Part shown: piece by piece, positions 51,177-59,448 of the stretch
How positions within the stretch are numbered: position 1 is the stretch's first letter
Layout of the letters: each line of letters opens with the position of its first letter
From: UBA1479 sp002706405
GTDB taxonomy: Bacteria; Pseudomonadota; Alphaproteobacteria; Rhodospirillales; Casp-alpha2
Direction of reading: 5' to 3'
DNA: 64,000 bases
Assembly (NCBI GenBank): GCA_963972255.1
Contig: CAXATO010000006.1
Location: 62,001 to 126,000 of the forward strand
Translations under genes and position numbers: made by a program
Notes under the pieces: generated by a model
What the model was told of the DNA's origin: nothing
Seen by the model: only the letters and a program-made list of their open reading frames with translations
Databases searched by the model: none

Positions 51177-52241
51177 ATGAACCTTGGAAAAGCGAAGCGC
51201 CCACGGCTGATTCGATGCGTGGTTGTCGCCGCCGCCCTGGCAAGCGGTGTGGCTTTTTGGATGCATGCCGGCACGGCCATGGCTCAGAAGATGCTGTTCT
51301 TCCGGATCGCCAGTGGTGCCGCCGGCGGCACGTACTTTCCCATGGCGGGTCTGTTGGCCCAGGTGATTTCCAATCCGCCGGGGGCGCGCAGTTGCAGCAA
51401 AGGCGGCAATTGCGGCATGGAGGGGCTGGTTGCCTTCGCCCAATCGGCCCACGGCTCGGTCGCCAATGTCTCCGCCCTGGACGCGGACCAGGTCGAATCC
51501 GCCTTCGTCCAATCCGATGTGACCTACTGGGCGTACACGGGCACGGGCCCCTTCGCCGACAAGAAGGCATTCAAGAAACTTTGCGTGCTCTCCAGCCTCT
51601 ATCCGGAACACGTCCATGCGGTTGCCGGTAAGGACCGCGGCATCAAGTCGATCTACGACCTGAAGGGCAAGCGGGTCTCGATCGGGTTGCCGGAATCGGG
51701 GGTTCAGGTCGGTGCCCGTCTGGTCCTGGGCGCCCACGGGTTGGTGGAAAATCGCGATTTCATGCCTGAGTACGTAAAATCCAAGACCGCCACCGAACTT
51801 GTCCGCGACGGTCATCTGGACGCTTTCATCGACGTGTCCGGCTATCCCATCGCGGGGGTCTTCGAGATGGCGAACTCGACGGGCCTGACCCTGGTTCCGG
51901 TGCAGGGCAAGGAACGCGACGCCCTGATCGCCAAGGCGCCGTTCTATTCCGCCGATATCATTCCGGGAAACACCTACCGGGGCAATCCGACCCCCGTGGA
52001 AACCGTCAGCGTCTCCGCCCTCTGGGTGTCGCGCCTGAACCTGCCGGACGATCTTCACTACGGCGTGGTCAAGGGGCTCTACGGCAACATGCAGGCGCCG
52101 CACCTGTTGAAAAACGGCCATGCCAAGGGGAAAAACCTGACATTGGAAAGCCATCACGCCGGCGTTTCCATCCCCTATTGCCCGGGCGCCGCCCGCTTTT
52201 ACAAGGAAAAGGGCGTGTACAAAGCGCCAGCCGCCCCATAG
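51177..52241 (+). CDS. TAXI-family TRAP transporter solute-binding protein
   Basis: A 354-residue periplasmic binding protein; GGGGGAGGA precedes the ATG and residues ~1-36 form a signal peptide ending TAMAQ. Family marks are FRIASGAAGGTYFPMAGLLAQVI and IYDLKGKRVSIGLPESG. TAXI proteins feed fused TRAP permeases; no permease gene is present in the window. It heads an operon with the amidase and carbamoylase, which suggests uptake of an amide- or ureido-type substrate. A Cys-pair loop (SCSKGGNC) is unusual. Confidence 0.88.
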   Translation: MNLGKAKRPRLIRCVVVAAALASGVAFWMHAGTAMAQKMLFFRIASGAAGGTYFPMAGLLAQVISNPPGARSCSKGGNCGMEGLVAFAQSAHGSVANVSALDADQVESAFVQSDVTYWAYTGTGPFADKKAFKKLCVLSSLYPEHVHAVAGKDRGIKSIYDLKGKRVSIGLPESGVQVGARLVLGAHGLVENRDFMPEYVKSKTATELVRDGHLDAFIDVSGYPIAGVFEMANSTGLTLVPVQGKERDALIAKAPFYSADIIPGNTYRGNPTPVETVSVSALWVSRLNLPDDLHYGVVKGLYGNMQAPHLLKNGHAKGKNLTLESHHAGVSIPYCPGAARFYKEKGVYKAPAAP

Positions 52242-52254
52242 AGGAAACAATAAA

Positions 52255-53571
52255 ATGGATATCTGCCGACTGAGCGCCGAAGCGGCGCTTGCCCGCATGG
52301 AATCGGGCGACCTATCCGCCCGTGAACTGGTACAGGCCTGCCTGGACCGCATCGCCGAGCGCGAAGACACCGTCCGCGCCTGGACCTTCCTGGATCCGGA
52401 CCTGGCCTTGGCCCAGGCCGATGCCGCCGACCAGCGCCGCCGCGACGGGCAAGCCGGGCCGCTCAACGGCATTCCCGTCGGGATCAAGGACATCATCGAT
52501 ACCGCCGATCAGCCGACGGAAAACGGCTCCCAATTGTGTGCCGGGCGACGCCCGGACACGGACGCGACCCTGGTCGCCCTGCTGCGCCAGGCCGGGGCGG
52601 TCATCATGGGCAAATGCGTGACCACGGAATTCGCCCTCTCGGCCCCCGGTAAGACGCGCAATCCCCATGATCCGGCCCGCACGCCGGGGGGCTCGTCCTC
52701 GGGCTCGGCGGCGGCGGTCGCCGATTTCATGGTGCCGCTGGCCATCGGCTCGCAGACCGGCGGGTCCATGCTGCGCCCGGCGTCCTTCAACGGCGTTTAC
52801 GGGCTTAAACCCACCTTCGGCACGATTTCCCGTGCCGGCATGTCGCCCCTATCGCGGCGGTTGGACCATCCCGGCATCTTCGCGCGCACGCCCGAGGATA
52901 TGGCCCTGGCCGGCCGGGTGCTGATGCAGCGCGATCCGGCGGACAAGGACATGCGCGCACATCCGAAGATGGGCGAGGCGGACCCGCTCACCGCGCCGCC
53001 GCGTCTGGCCTTCGTGCGCGGGCCGGCCTGGGGGCGCGGCGAAGCGGACATGCAGCAGGCGATCGAGGGTCTGGCCCGCGATCTGGGCGACGACGTGCGG
53101 GAAGCGGACCTGCCGCCCGTGTTCGATGCCGCCCTTGAATGCCACGGCATGGTGATGAACGGTGCGGTCGGGCAATCGCTTGGTCCCTATTACGACCGCG
53201 ATCGCGCGGGCCTGGACCCGATCACGGCCGACCGGGTCGAACGCGGCCGCCCGGTCACGGCCCGGGAATACCTGGATGCCCTCTATCAGGCCGAGGAAAT
53301 GCAGGATGCCCTGGCCGGGTTCTTCGACGGCGTCGATGCGATCCTGACCCCGGCGGCACCGGGCCAGGCGCCGCGTGAGCTCACCCGCACGGGCGATGCG
53401 TCCTTCAACGGTTACTGGACCCTCATGGGGGCACCCGCGGCCAGCGTGCCGTTGCTGAAAGGAGCCGACGGCATGCCCATCGGCGTGCAGGTGATCTGTC
53501 CCTGGGGGCAGGATGCCAAACTGCTGCGGATCTGCCGCTGGCTGGCGGACAAGGTCGGCGAATGGCGGTGA
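52255..53571 (+). CDS. Amidase signature family enzyme
   Basis: A 438-residue amidase with the full Ser-cisSer-Lys triad: Lys78 (GIKDIID), Ser147 in GGSSSGSAAAVA and Ser171 in SQTGGSMLRPAS; the 24-residue spacing of the two Ser matches the family. It hydrolyses an aliphatic or aryl amide, ureide or ester. The gene lies 13 bases after the TAXI gene, with GAGGAA upstream, and overlaps the next gene by ten bases. Specificity unknown. Confidence 0.88.
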   Translation: MDICRLSAEAALARMESGDLSARELVQACLDRIAEREDTVRAWTFLDPDLALAQADAADQRRRDGQAGPLNGIPVGIKDIIDTADQPTENGSQLCAGRRPDTDATLVALLRQAGAVIMGKCVTTEFALSAPGKTRNPHDPARTPGGSSSGSAAAVADFMVPLAIGSQTGGSMLRPASFNGVYGLKPTFGTISRAGMSPLSRRLDHPGIFARTPEDMALAGRVLMQRDPADKDMRAHPKMGEADPLTAPPRLAFVRGPAWGRGEADMQQAIEGLARDLGDDVREADLPPVFDAALECHGMVMNGAVGQSLGPYYDRDRAGLDPITADRVERGRPVTAREYLDALYQAEEMQDALAGFFDGVDAILTPAAPGQAPRELTRTGDASFNGYWTLMGAPAASVPLLKGADGMPIGVQVICPWGQDAKLLRICRWLADKVGEWR

Positions 53572-54803
53572 CGGCAGCAGTGGACGGGGACCGCCTGTGG
53601 CGGTCTCTCATGGAGATGTCCCGGATCGGCGCGACGCCGGGCGGCGGTGTCGGGCGCCTTGCGCTCACCGATCTGGACAAGGCGGGCAGGGATCTGTTCG
53701 TCGACTGGTGCAAGGAGGCGGGCCTGGCCGTTCGGGTCGACCGCATGGGCAATATCATCGGCCGCCGCGCCGGCACGGACGACACGGCCCCCCCGGTCGT
53801 CACCGGCAGTCACCTGGACAGTCAGCCCCTCGGCGGAAAGTTCGATGGCGCCTACGGCGTGCTGGCCGGGCTAGAGGTGGTGCGGGCCCTCAACGAGGCC
53901 GGACTCACCACCCGAGCCCCCCTTGAAATCATCAATTGGACGGACGAAGAAGGCGTGCGCTTCACCGCCGGGGTGGTCGCCTCGGGGGTTTATGCCGGGC
54001 AGTTCGATCTGGATTTCGGGCGCAATCTGCCCGACCGCGAGGGCACGACCACCCTGGGCCGGGAACTGGCGCGTATCGGATATGACGGCGATGCCCCCTG
54101 TGGCGGTTATCCCATTTCGGCCTTCTTCGAGGCGCATATCGAACAGGGCCCGATTCTGGAACGGGAAGGGGCGGTCATCGGCGCCGTGCTCGGCGCCCAG
54201 GGGCGCCGTTGTTACACCGTCACCGTGACCGGCGAGGAAGGTCACGCGGGAACACTGCCGATGCCCCTGCGCCGCGACGCCCTGGTCGGGGCGGCGCGCA
54301 TGATCGACGGGCTCAACCGCCTGGCCTTCGAGTTTGATCCCCTGCCGGTCATCACCACGGGCTATCTGCAGGTGCGGCCCAATTCCCGCAACACGGTGCC
54401 GGGACGGGTTACCTTTTCCGTCGATATCCGCCATCCGGACAATGCCTTGCTGGCCGATATCTGCGCCCGCGCCGAGGCGTTGTGCCGAACCGTCGCCGGG
54501 GAAACCGGGCTGGAGGTGGAGGTCGCGGAGATGTTTGGCCGTGATTCGATCCGTTTCGACCCGGATTGCGTCGAGGCCGTGCGGGCCGCCGCCAAGCGGC
54601 TGGGGCTGGCCTGCCGCGATATCCATTCCGGCGCCGGGCATGATGCCTGCAATCTGGCGCAGGCCGCACCCACGGGTATGATCTTCGTGCCGTGCAAGGA
54701 CGGGATCAGCCACAACGAGCGGGAATACGCCGCGCCGGAGGATTTGGCCGCAGGCTGTCAGGTGTTGTTGGAAGCGATGGTCGCGCGGGCGGGGGTTGCC
54801 TGA
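53562..54803 (+). CDS. M20-type N-carbamoylase / allantoate amidohydrolase family protein
   Basis: A 413-residue zinc hydrolase of the beta-ureidopropionase/L-carbamoylase group. Key motifs are VVTGSHLDSQPLGGKFDGAYG (His and Asp metal ligands), NWTDEEGVRF (Glu pair), FFEAHIEQGPIL (His) and the C-terminal PCKDGISHNEREY (His). It would split N-carbamoyl amino acids or allantoate to ammonia, CO2 and an amine. Coupling to an amidase fits degradation of a cyclic ureide, hydantoin or pyrimidine-like compound (inference). Confidence 0.87.
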   Translation: MAVTAAVDGDRLWRSLMEMSRIGATPGGGVGRLALTDLDKAGRDLFVDWCKEAGLAVRVDRMGNIIGRRAGTDDTAPPVVTGSHLDSQPLGGKFDGAYGVLAGLEVVRALNEAGLTTRAPLEIINWTDEEGVRFTAGVVASGVYAGQFDLDFGRNLPDREGTTTLGRELARIGYDGDAPCGGYPISAFFEAHIEQGPILEREGAVIGAVLGAQGRRCYTVTVTGEEGHAGTLPMPLRRDALVGAARMIDGLNRLAFEFDPLPVITTGYLQVRPNSRNTVPGRVTFSVDIRHPDNALLADICARAEALCRTVAGETGLEVEVAEMFGRDSIRFDPDCVEAVRAAAKRLGLACRDIHSGAGHDACNLAQAAPTGMIFVPCKDGISHNEREYAAPEDLAAGCQVLLEAMVARAGVA

Positions 54804-54840
54804 TCCTTCGTTGAATCAGGCGGGAATGCCGCCGGCCGGG

Positions 54841-55305
54841 TCAGTCTTCCTCGCCGCTCAGGGAACGGACAAGATCGACGATCCGGCGCCGAACCTTGGG
54901 GTTGCCCACGGCGTAATAGGCGCGAACCAGTTCCAGGGTCTCGCGGCGCGCCATGGGGTCGCGTTCCAGCGTGTCCTGCGGCAAATCGGACAGGCCGATC
55001 TGCATCTGTCCTTCGTGGGTACGGATCTGCGACGGCAGTTCCTCGAAGAAATAGGCGACCGGCACGTCGAGAATCCGCGAAAACATGTACAGGCGGCTGG
55101 CGCCGATGCGGTTGGCGCCCCGTTCGTACTTCTGAATTTGCTGGAAGGTCAGGCCCACCGCATCGCCGAGCTTTTCCTGACTCATGCCAAGAAGCGTGCG
55201 ACGAAGCCGCAGGCGTTGGCCGACATGGATATCAACCGGGTTGGAGACGCCCGGCGGAAGCCGCTTTTGCCGGTGGCTTTCGTTCTTGCTTGAGGCTTTA
55301 GGCAT
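54841..55305 (-). CDS. XRE-family transcriptional regulator, copy 2
   Basis: A 154-residue paralogue of the regulator at 43821-44279; the two share a long identical stretch around QKYERGANRIGASRLY and the tail ILDVPVAYFFE/FD. HTH residues ~28-86. The C-terminal part (LDLVRAYYAVGNPKVRRRIVDLVRSL-like) is the same helix type. A 6-bp GC hairpin (55320-55325 with 55339-55344) lies just upstream of its start and may affect its expression. Targets unknown. Confidence 0.87.
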   Translation of the reverse strand: MPKASSKNESHRQKRLPPGVSNPVDIHVGQRLRLRRTLLGMSQEKLGDAVGLTFQQIQKYERGANRIGASRLYMFSRILDVPVAYFFEELPSQIRTHEGQMQIGLSDLPQDTLERDPMARRETLELVRAYYAVGNPKVRRRIVDLVRSLSGEED

Positions 55306-55631
55306 TTGTTTTCCTTTTTGCGCCCCGGGGTTGTATCTGGGCGCCTAATCTTTGTGAGCCCCTCAACCATGCGTGGCATTATATCACACTGGGAAATGGG
55401 CCTACGTGAACTTTCAAGGCGAAATTAGTATTGTATGCACGCTTTTACAACGTATTTTACAAATTTCATCGATATGGAAGGGGGCAAATCTGCCATATTT
55501 CTTTTGTCCGATAGCGTTATTTATCGTACCGAATTGGGCGTTTGTTCACTGCAAATAACGCTGTTGACCCTCACGTCCCTGCAAAGGACAATCAATTTCT
55601 GCAGGATTTAAAGCGCGACAGGGGGTGGAAT
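55306..55631. other. 326-bp AT-rich intergenic region with long inverted repeat
   Basis: No gene is convincing here. It holds the promoter of the XRE gene (minus strand) and of the small gene starting at 55632. It includes a leader hairpin GCGCCC (55320-55325) / GGGCGC (55339-55344) and a 10-bp inverted repeat with 30-base spacing at 55513-55562. Confidence 0.7.
55513..55562. promoter_or_regulatory. 10-bp perfect inverted repeat with 30-base loop
   Basis: AGCGTTATTT (55513-55522) and AAATAACGCT (55553-55562) are exact reverse complements, 70 bases before the gene at 55632. They could be a widely spaced operator pair or a long-loop RNA hairpin. Confidence 0.45.
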
Positions 55632-55922
55632 ATGGCCGATGAACAACTGGACGAGCATTTCGTCGAACTCGTCTCTAGCGTGTCGCACGCCAACGGCGTC
55701 TTCCGTATCACCCTGGGCCAACAGCTCGAAGCCGGTAGCGCCCGGCCGGTGACACGCCTGTTAATTCCGGCGAACCAGCTTCAGGCCGTGCTGCGCGGCA
55801 TCGCCGACGGCGCCAATGAAATCCGCGAAAAGCTGCAAAGCCAGGCCAAGGACGACGGCGGCAAGGGCGCTGCCGCCACGGCCAAGAAAAAGCCTGCCGG
55901 GAAGCCTGCGGCCAAAAAATAG
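55632..55922 (+). CDS. Small protein with Lys/Ala tail
   Basis: A 96-residue protein starting MADEQLDEHF, with GGGGGTGGA a few bases upstream. The first ~70 residues are acidic and soluble (FVELVSSVSHANGVFRITLGQQLE, LLIPANQLQAVLRGIADGANEI). The last ~25 are a Lys/Ala/Pro tail (AATAKKKPAGKPAAKK) like that of the H1-type protein at 18517. The tail suggests nucleic-acid contact. No family recognised. It follows a long AT-rich leader with a large inverted repeat. Confidence 0.65.
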   Translation: MADEQLDEHFVELVSSVSHANGVFRITLGQQLEAGSARPVTRLLIPANQLQAVLRGIADGANEIREKLQSQAKDDGGKGAAATAKKKPAGKPAAKK

Positions 55923-56008
55923 TCGTCATTTCCTGAATTTCAATAATCCGCCACGGGGGCGCATCCGTTCCGATGGGGCGGGTGTATGGCGGCGGCGTTG
56001 CCGCGCCC

Positions 56009-57487
56009 TTAGCGTTCGCCCATGGCGACGTCCAGATTGGCGAGCAGGGGATCGACCAGATAGCGCAGCACCGTGCGCGTGCCGGTCTGGATGCTGGCCA
56101 TGACCTGCATGCCGGGAAACAGGTTGTAGACCAGGGACCCGCGGCTGAAGTGATCGTCTTCGGTGACGATGCGGACCCGGTAATACGGGTTGCCGTCGGG
56201 GGTTTGCAGGGTATCGGGGCTGACGTGGGTCACGGTTCCCTTCAGAGCGCCGAAGCGCATGGCGTCGCCCGAGGCCAGCTTGACGATGGCCGCCTGGCCC
56301 GGCACCACATAGCCGATGTCCTGGGTCTGCAGCTTGGCCTCGATCACCAGTTTGTCGCCCGCCGGCACGATGTCGACGACCGGATCGCCCGGCCGGATCA
56401 CGCCGCCCACGGTGACCACGTAGAGCGTCTTGACCGTGCCGTCGACCGGCGAGCGCACGACCGTGCGCTGCAGGTTGTCGCGGAATTTCTGGATGCGTTG
56501 GGTCAGTTCGCGGAAATTGAGCTGCGCTTCGTCCAGCAGGCGCTGCGTTTCCTTGTTGAATTCGCTGGTCACGCTTTCCAGCACCGCCTGGGCCTCCTTG
56601 CGGGCCGCCTCGGCGCGCAGCAGGGAGGCCTCGTCCGTTTCGATCCCGCCCCGCAGCTGTTCGGCCTCTTTCAGCAGGTTCAGATGGACGAAGCGGTTGG
56701 TCAGGTCGCGCTTCAACAGGCCTTCGCTGATCTTGACCTGTTCATCGACCAGTTTCAGGCTCTTGCCCGCATTGGTGATGCGGGTCCGGATTTCGTGGAT
56801 TTCCTGGGTCCGCTGCACGATGGCGGCGTTCTGGCGCTTGAGGTCACTCAGGTGCTTTTCCAGGTCCGCCTGAAAGCGCTGACGGGCCGAATTGGCCAGA
56901 TCGGGGCGTTCGCGGACCAGCTCCGGGTCCAGGGTCAGCGAGCGGTCCCCCTGCAATAGGGCGCGCAGACGGGCCAAATCGAAGCGCAGCGACACCAGGC
57001 GTTCGCCCAGCTCGCCCACGTCGGCGTTGCTTGCGGTGGGCTCCAGCACGACCAGCTCCTGGCCGGCCTTTACCTTGGCGCCTTCGACCACCTTGATCGA
57101 ACGCACGATGCCGCCCTCCAGGTGCTGGATGGTCTTGACCTGGGTCGAGGGAATGACTTCGCCCATGGCCATGGAAACGATGTCGATCTCGCTGATTGCT
57201 GACCAGATGCCGAAGCTGACCACCATCACCGCGCACAGCCCGAACACGACATGGGTCTTGAGCGGGATCATTTCCGAGGGCTGGTAGCCGCCGGGGGCGT
57301 TCGGGGCATCGTCCGACCCGCCCGCGCCGTCGGGGGCGGAACCTTCCGGCGGCGGGGGCGGGGTGCCGCCGGCGGCTTTCCGGGCCATATAGGCCGATGC
57401 CGTCGCCGCCGCCGTTTCCGGTACGGCGCGGGCCTTCGCCATCAGTTCCTTGAGCCGCCCCGTGGCGGCGATGGGTTGATTGGCCAT
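56009..57487 (-). CDS. Type I secretion membrane-fusion protein (HlyD family)
   Basis: A 492-residue adaptor. The N-terminal ~75 cytoplasmic residues include a Pro/Gly-rich stretch; one TM helix (HVVFGLCAVMVVSFGIWSAI, near residue 90) follows, then a long coiled-coil hairpin (LRALLQGDRSLTLDPELVRERPDLANSARQRF... through RLLDEAQLNFRELTQRIQKFRDN) and the C-terminal lipoyl/beta-barrel region (VVRSPVDGTVKTLYVVTVGGVI). It joins the ABC transporter to a TolC-type channel not found here. It is the third gene of the RTX secretion operon, after the ATPase. Confidence 0.9.
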   Translation of the reverse strand: MANQPIAATGRLKELMAKARAVPETAAATASAYMARKAAGGTPPPPPEGSAPDGAGGSDDAPNAPGGYQPSEMIPLKTHVVFGLCAVMVVSFGIWSAISEIDIVSMAMGEVIPSTQVKTIQHLEGGIVRSIKVVEGAKVKAGQELVVLEPTASNADVGELGERLVSLRFDLARLRALLQGDRSLTLDPELVRERPDLANSARQRFQADLEKHLSDLKRQNAAIVQRTQEIHEIRTRITNAGKSLKLVDEQVKISEGLLKRDLTNRFVHLNLLKEAEQLRGGIETDEASLLRAEAARKEAQAVLESVTSEFNKETQRLLDEAQLNFRELTQRIQKFRDNLQRTVVRSPVDGTVKTLYVVTVGGVIRPGDPVVDIVPAGDKLVIEAKLQTQDIGYVVPGQAAIVKLASGDAMRFGALKGTVTHVSPDTLQTPDGNPYYRVRIVTEDDHFSRGSLVYNLFPGMQVMASIQTGTRTVLRYLVDPLLANLDVAMGER

Positions 57488-57489
57488 GG

Positions 57490-59286
57490 TCAGTCTCCGC
57501 CCCGTGGCCGGCTGGCCTGCGGCGTGCCCGCCTCGGCGGGGGCAGCGGTCGGACCGGCGGCCGGGGCCTTGGGGGCCGGTGCCTTGGGCGCGGGGGCCGG
57601 CGGCGCGGGCCGCGCGGCACCCTGCGGGTCCTGAACGCCGGGCACATGGCGCACGACGGGGACCGGTTTCTGGTTGAGGTCCAACAGATAATGGGCGCCG
57701 CGCACGATGTTCTTGTCGTGGGACATGATGATGATGGTGCGGCCCTGCTTGACCAGGGAGCCCATGATCTTGTGCACGGCGGCGCAGCCGTCGGCGTCCA
57801 GGCTTTCCGTCGGCTCGTCGATCACCGCCAGCGCGCCGTTGGTCGCCAGCGCCCGGGCCAGGCCGAGCCGCCGCCGGGTGCCTTCGGACAGGCGCCAGCC
57901 GTTATCGACCACGGGTGTTTCAAAGCTTTGCGGGCTTTCATCCAGGAAACGGCGCAGGCCGACCGCGTCGATGATGCGGTTGAGGTCCGAGGTCTCCGCG
58001 TCGGGCGCGTTGACCTTGAGGTTTTCCTCGATCGTCGCGTTCAGCAGGGCCGGTTCCTGCGGCATGTAGATGACCTGGCGGCGCCACCATTCCAGCGCCA
58101 CCTGCTTGAGGTCCAGGCCGTCGATCAGGATCTGCCCCCGGTCCGGTTCCAACAGGCCCATGATGAGGCGGCCCAGGGTCGTCTTGCCGCTGCCGTTGTC
58201 GCCGACCACCAACAGCACGTCGCCGGGGCCCAGTTTCAGGTTCAGGGATTCGAACAGCGGCATGGGCGCCCCCTTGAACCCGAAGGAAAGGTCGCGCAGT
58301 TCGATGGCCCCGGAATACTTGCTGACGGCGGAGCCCTTTTCCGGTTCCAGCGGGACCTTGACCAATTCCGCGAACATGGTCAGCGCCTGGCGCGCCTTGG
58401 CGAAGGCGCTGCCCAGTTGCGACAGCTTGGTGACCGGCTGCAACGCCCGGGCCGACAGGATGTTGGCGCCGATCATGGCCCCCACGTCCATCTGGCCAGA
58501 CACCACCAGCAAGGCCCCCGTGGTGATGACGGCGACGCTCATCAGGCCGTTGGCCGTTTGCGTGATGGTCTGGATCATGCCTTGGCGCGAGGTCACGTCG
58601 CGGCGCAGGCGCTGCGACGAATGCACATGCTTTTCCCAGGCCCGGCGCAGGAACCCGCCGGCGTTGAAGGCGCGCACCAGATCCTGTTCGCGGGTCGCGG
58701 TGCCCAGAAGCGCGCTGCCGACGCCGGTCGCGTTCTGCAGTTCCGCCGTCTTTTCCTGCATGGACATGGAGCCATAGACGCCCAGCGCAAACACGCCGAC
58801 CAGAAAGGCCAGGACCACGATGGCGAGCAGCGGATGCAGCAGGTAAAGCACGAACACGAAAATCAGCGAAAACGGCACGTCGAGGATCGTCGCGATGTTG
58901 GACGACGAATAGGCCTGTTCGACGGACGCCATGCCGTTGACCATTTCGCGCCGGGTTTCCGGCGGAATCTGTTCCAGGTCGCCGGCCCGCGCCCGGGTCA
59001 GGATGCCGTAGCCGGCGATGGCGAGCTTTTCATCCGGCTCCACGTTGACGCCGCGGGCCAGGGCCCCCCGCGCCTGCCGGAACAGGAATTCCAGGGTGAT
59101 CGCCAGCAGCACGCCGGACGTCAGGGTCGCGAGCGTCGCGTCCACGCCCTGGCTGACATAGCGGTTCAGCACCTGCATGACGAACAGCGGGCTGGCCATG
59201 GCCAGGATGTTGATGAACAGGGTCGCGACGATCAGTTCCGTCGCGATCGCCGGCCTGGCGAAGACCCGTTTCAACAGTTCCTTCAT
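57490..59286 (-). CDS. Type I secretion ABC transporter (permease-ATPase)
   Basis: A 598-residue half-transporter: six-helix membrane domain, then an ATPase with Walker A VGDNGSGKTT, H-loop IIMSHDKNI and Walker B ALAVIDEPTE. The signature is LSEGTRRRLGLARAL instead of LSGGQ. There is no C39 peptidase domain, as in RTX exporters. A Pro/Ala-rich tail of ~45 residues is added at the C-terminus. It lies two bases before the adaptor gene and downstream of the RTX gene, so its substrate is most likely that protein. Confidence 0.9.
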   Translation of the reverse strand: MKELLKRVFARPAIATELIVATLFINILAMASPLFVMQVLNRYVSQGVDATLATLTSGVLLAITLEFLFRQARGALARGVNVEPDEKLAIAGYGILTRARAGDLEQIPPETRREMVNGMASVEQAYSSSNIATILDVPFSLIFVFVLYLLHPLLAIVVLAFLVGVFALGVYGSMSMQEKTAELQNATGVGSALLGTATREQDLVRAFNAGGFLRRAWEKHVHSSQRLRRDVTSRQGMIQTITQTANGLMSVAVITTGALLVVSGQMDVGAMIGANILSARALQPVTKLSQLGSAFAKARQALTMFAELVKVPLEPEKGSAVSKYSGAIELRDLSFGFKGAPMPLFESLNLKLGPGDVLLVVGDNGSGKTTLGRLIMGLLEPDRGQILIDGLDLKQVALEWWRRQVIYMPQEPALLNATIEENLKVNAPDAETSDLNRIIDAVGLRRFLDESPQSFETPVVDNGWRLSEGTRRRLGLARALATNGALAVIDEPTESLDADGCAAVHKIMGSLVKQGRTIIIMSHDKNIVRGAHYLLDLNQKPVPVVRHVPGVQDPQGAARPAPPAPAPKAPAPKAPAAGPTAAPAEAGTPQASRPRGGD

Positions 59287-59448
59287 GCTCGCTCACTCAT
59301 CTGCGCGCGAATATCCCCGGATTTCCGCGCTGCGCCGCAATCGGCGACAGAGGCGCCGCCACCATACCACATCGGCAATCTTCGCGGCGATCCTGGCGAA
59401 ATCATAGGGTTGTCAGGTGAATGATTGGTGAACAGGGACGGCCGGTGC
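59287..59448. other. 162-bp gap between RTX gene and its secretion ATPase
   Basis: No gene is seen. The gap separates the large RTX gene from the secretion genes on the same strand. This spacing is typical where partial termination lowers expression of the transporter relative to its substrate. I did not find a clear U-tract terminator. Confidence 0.5.

Noticed and set aside
57646..59424. Very long plus-strand open frame opposite the secretion ATPase
   Set aside because: A GC-rich antisense shadow with His/Arg/Gln-rich low-quality sequence; the minus-strand ABC transporter has all motifs.
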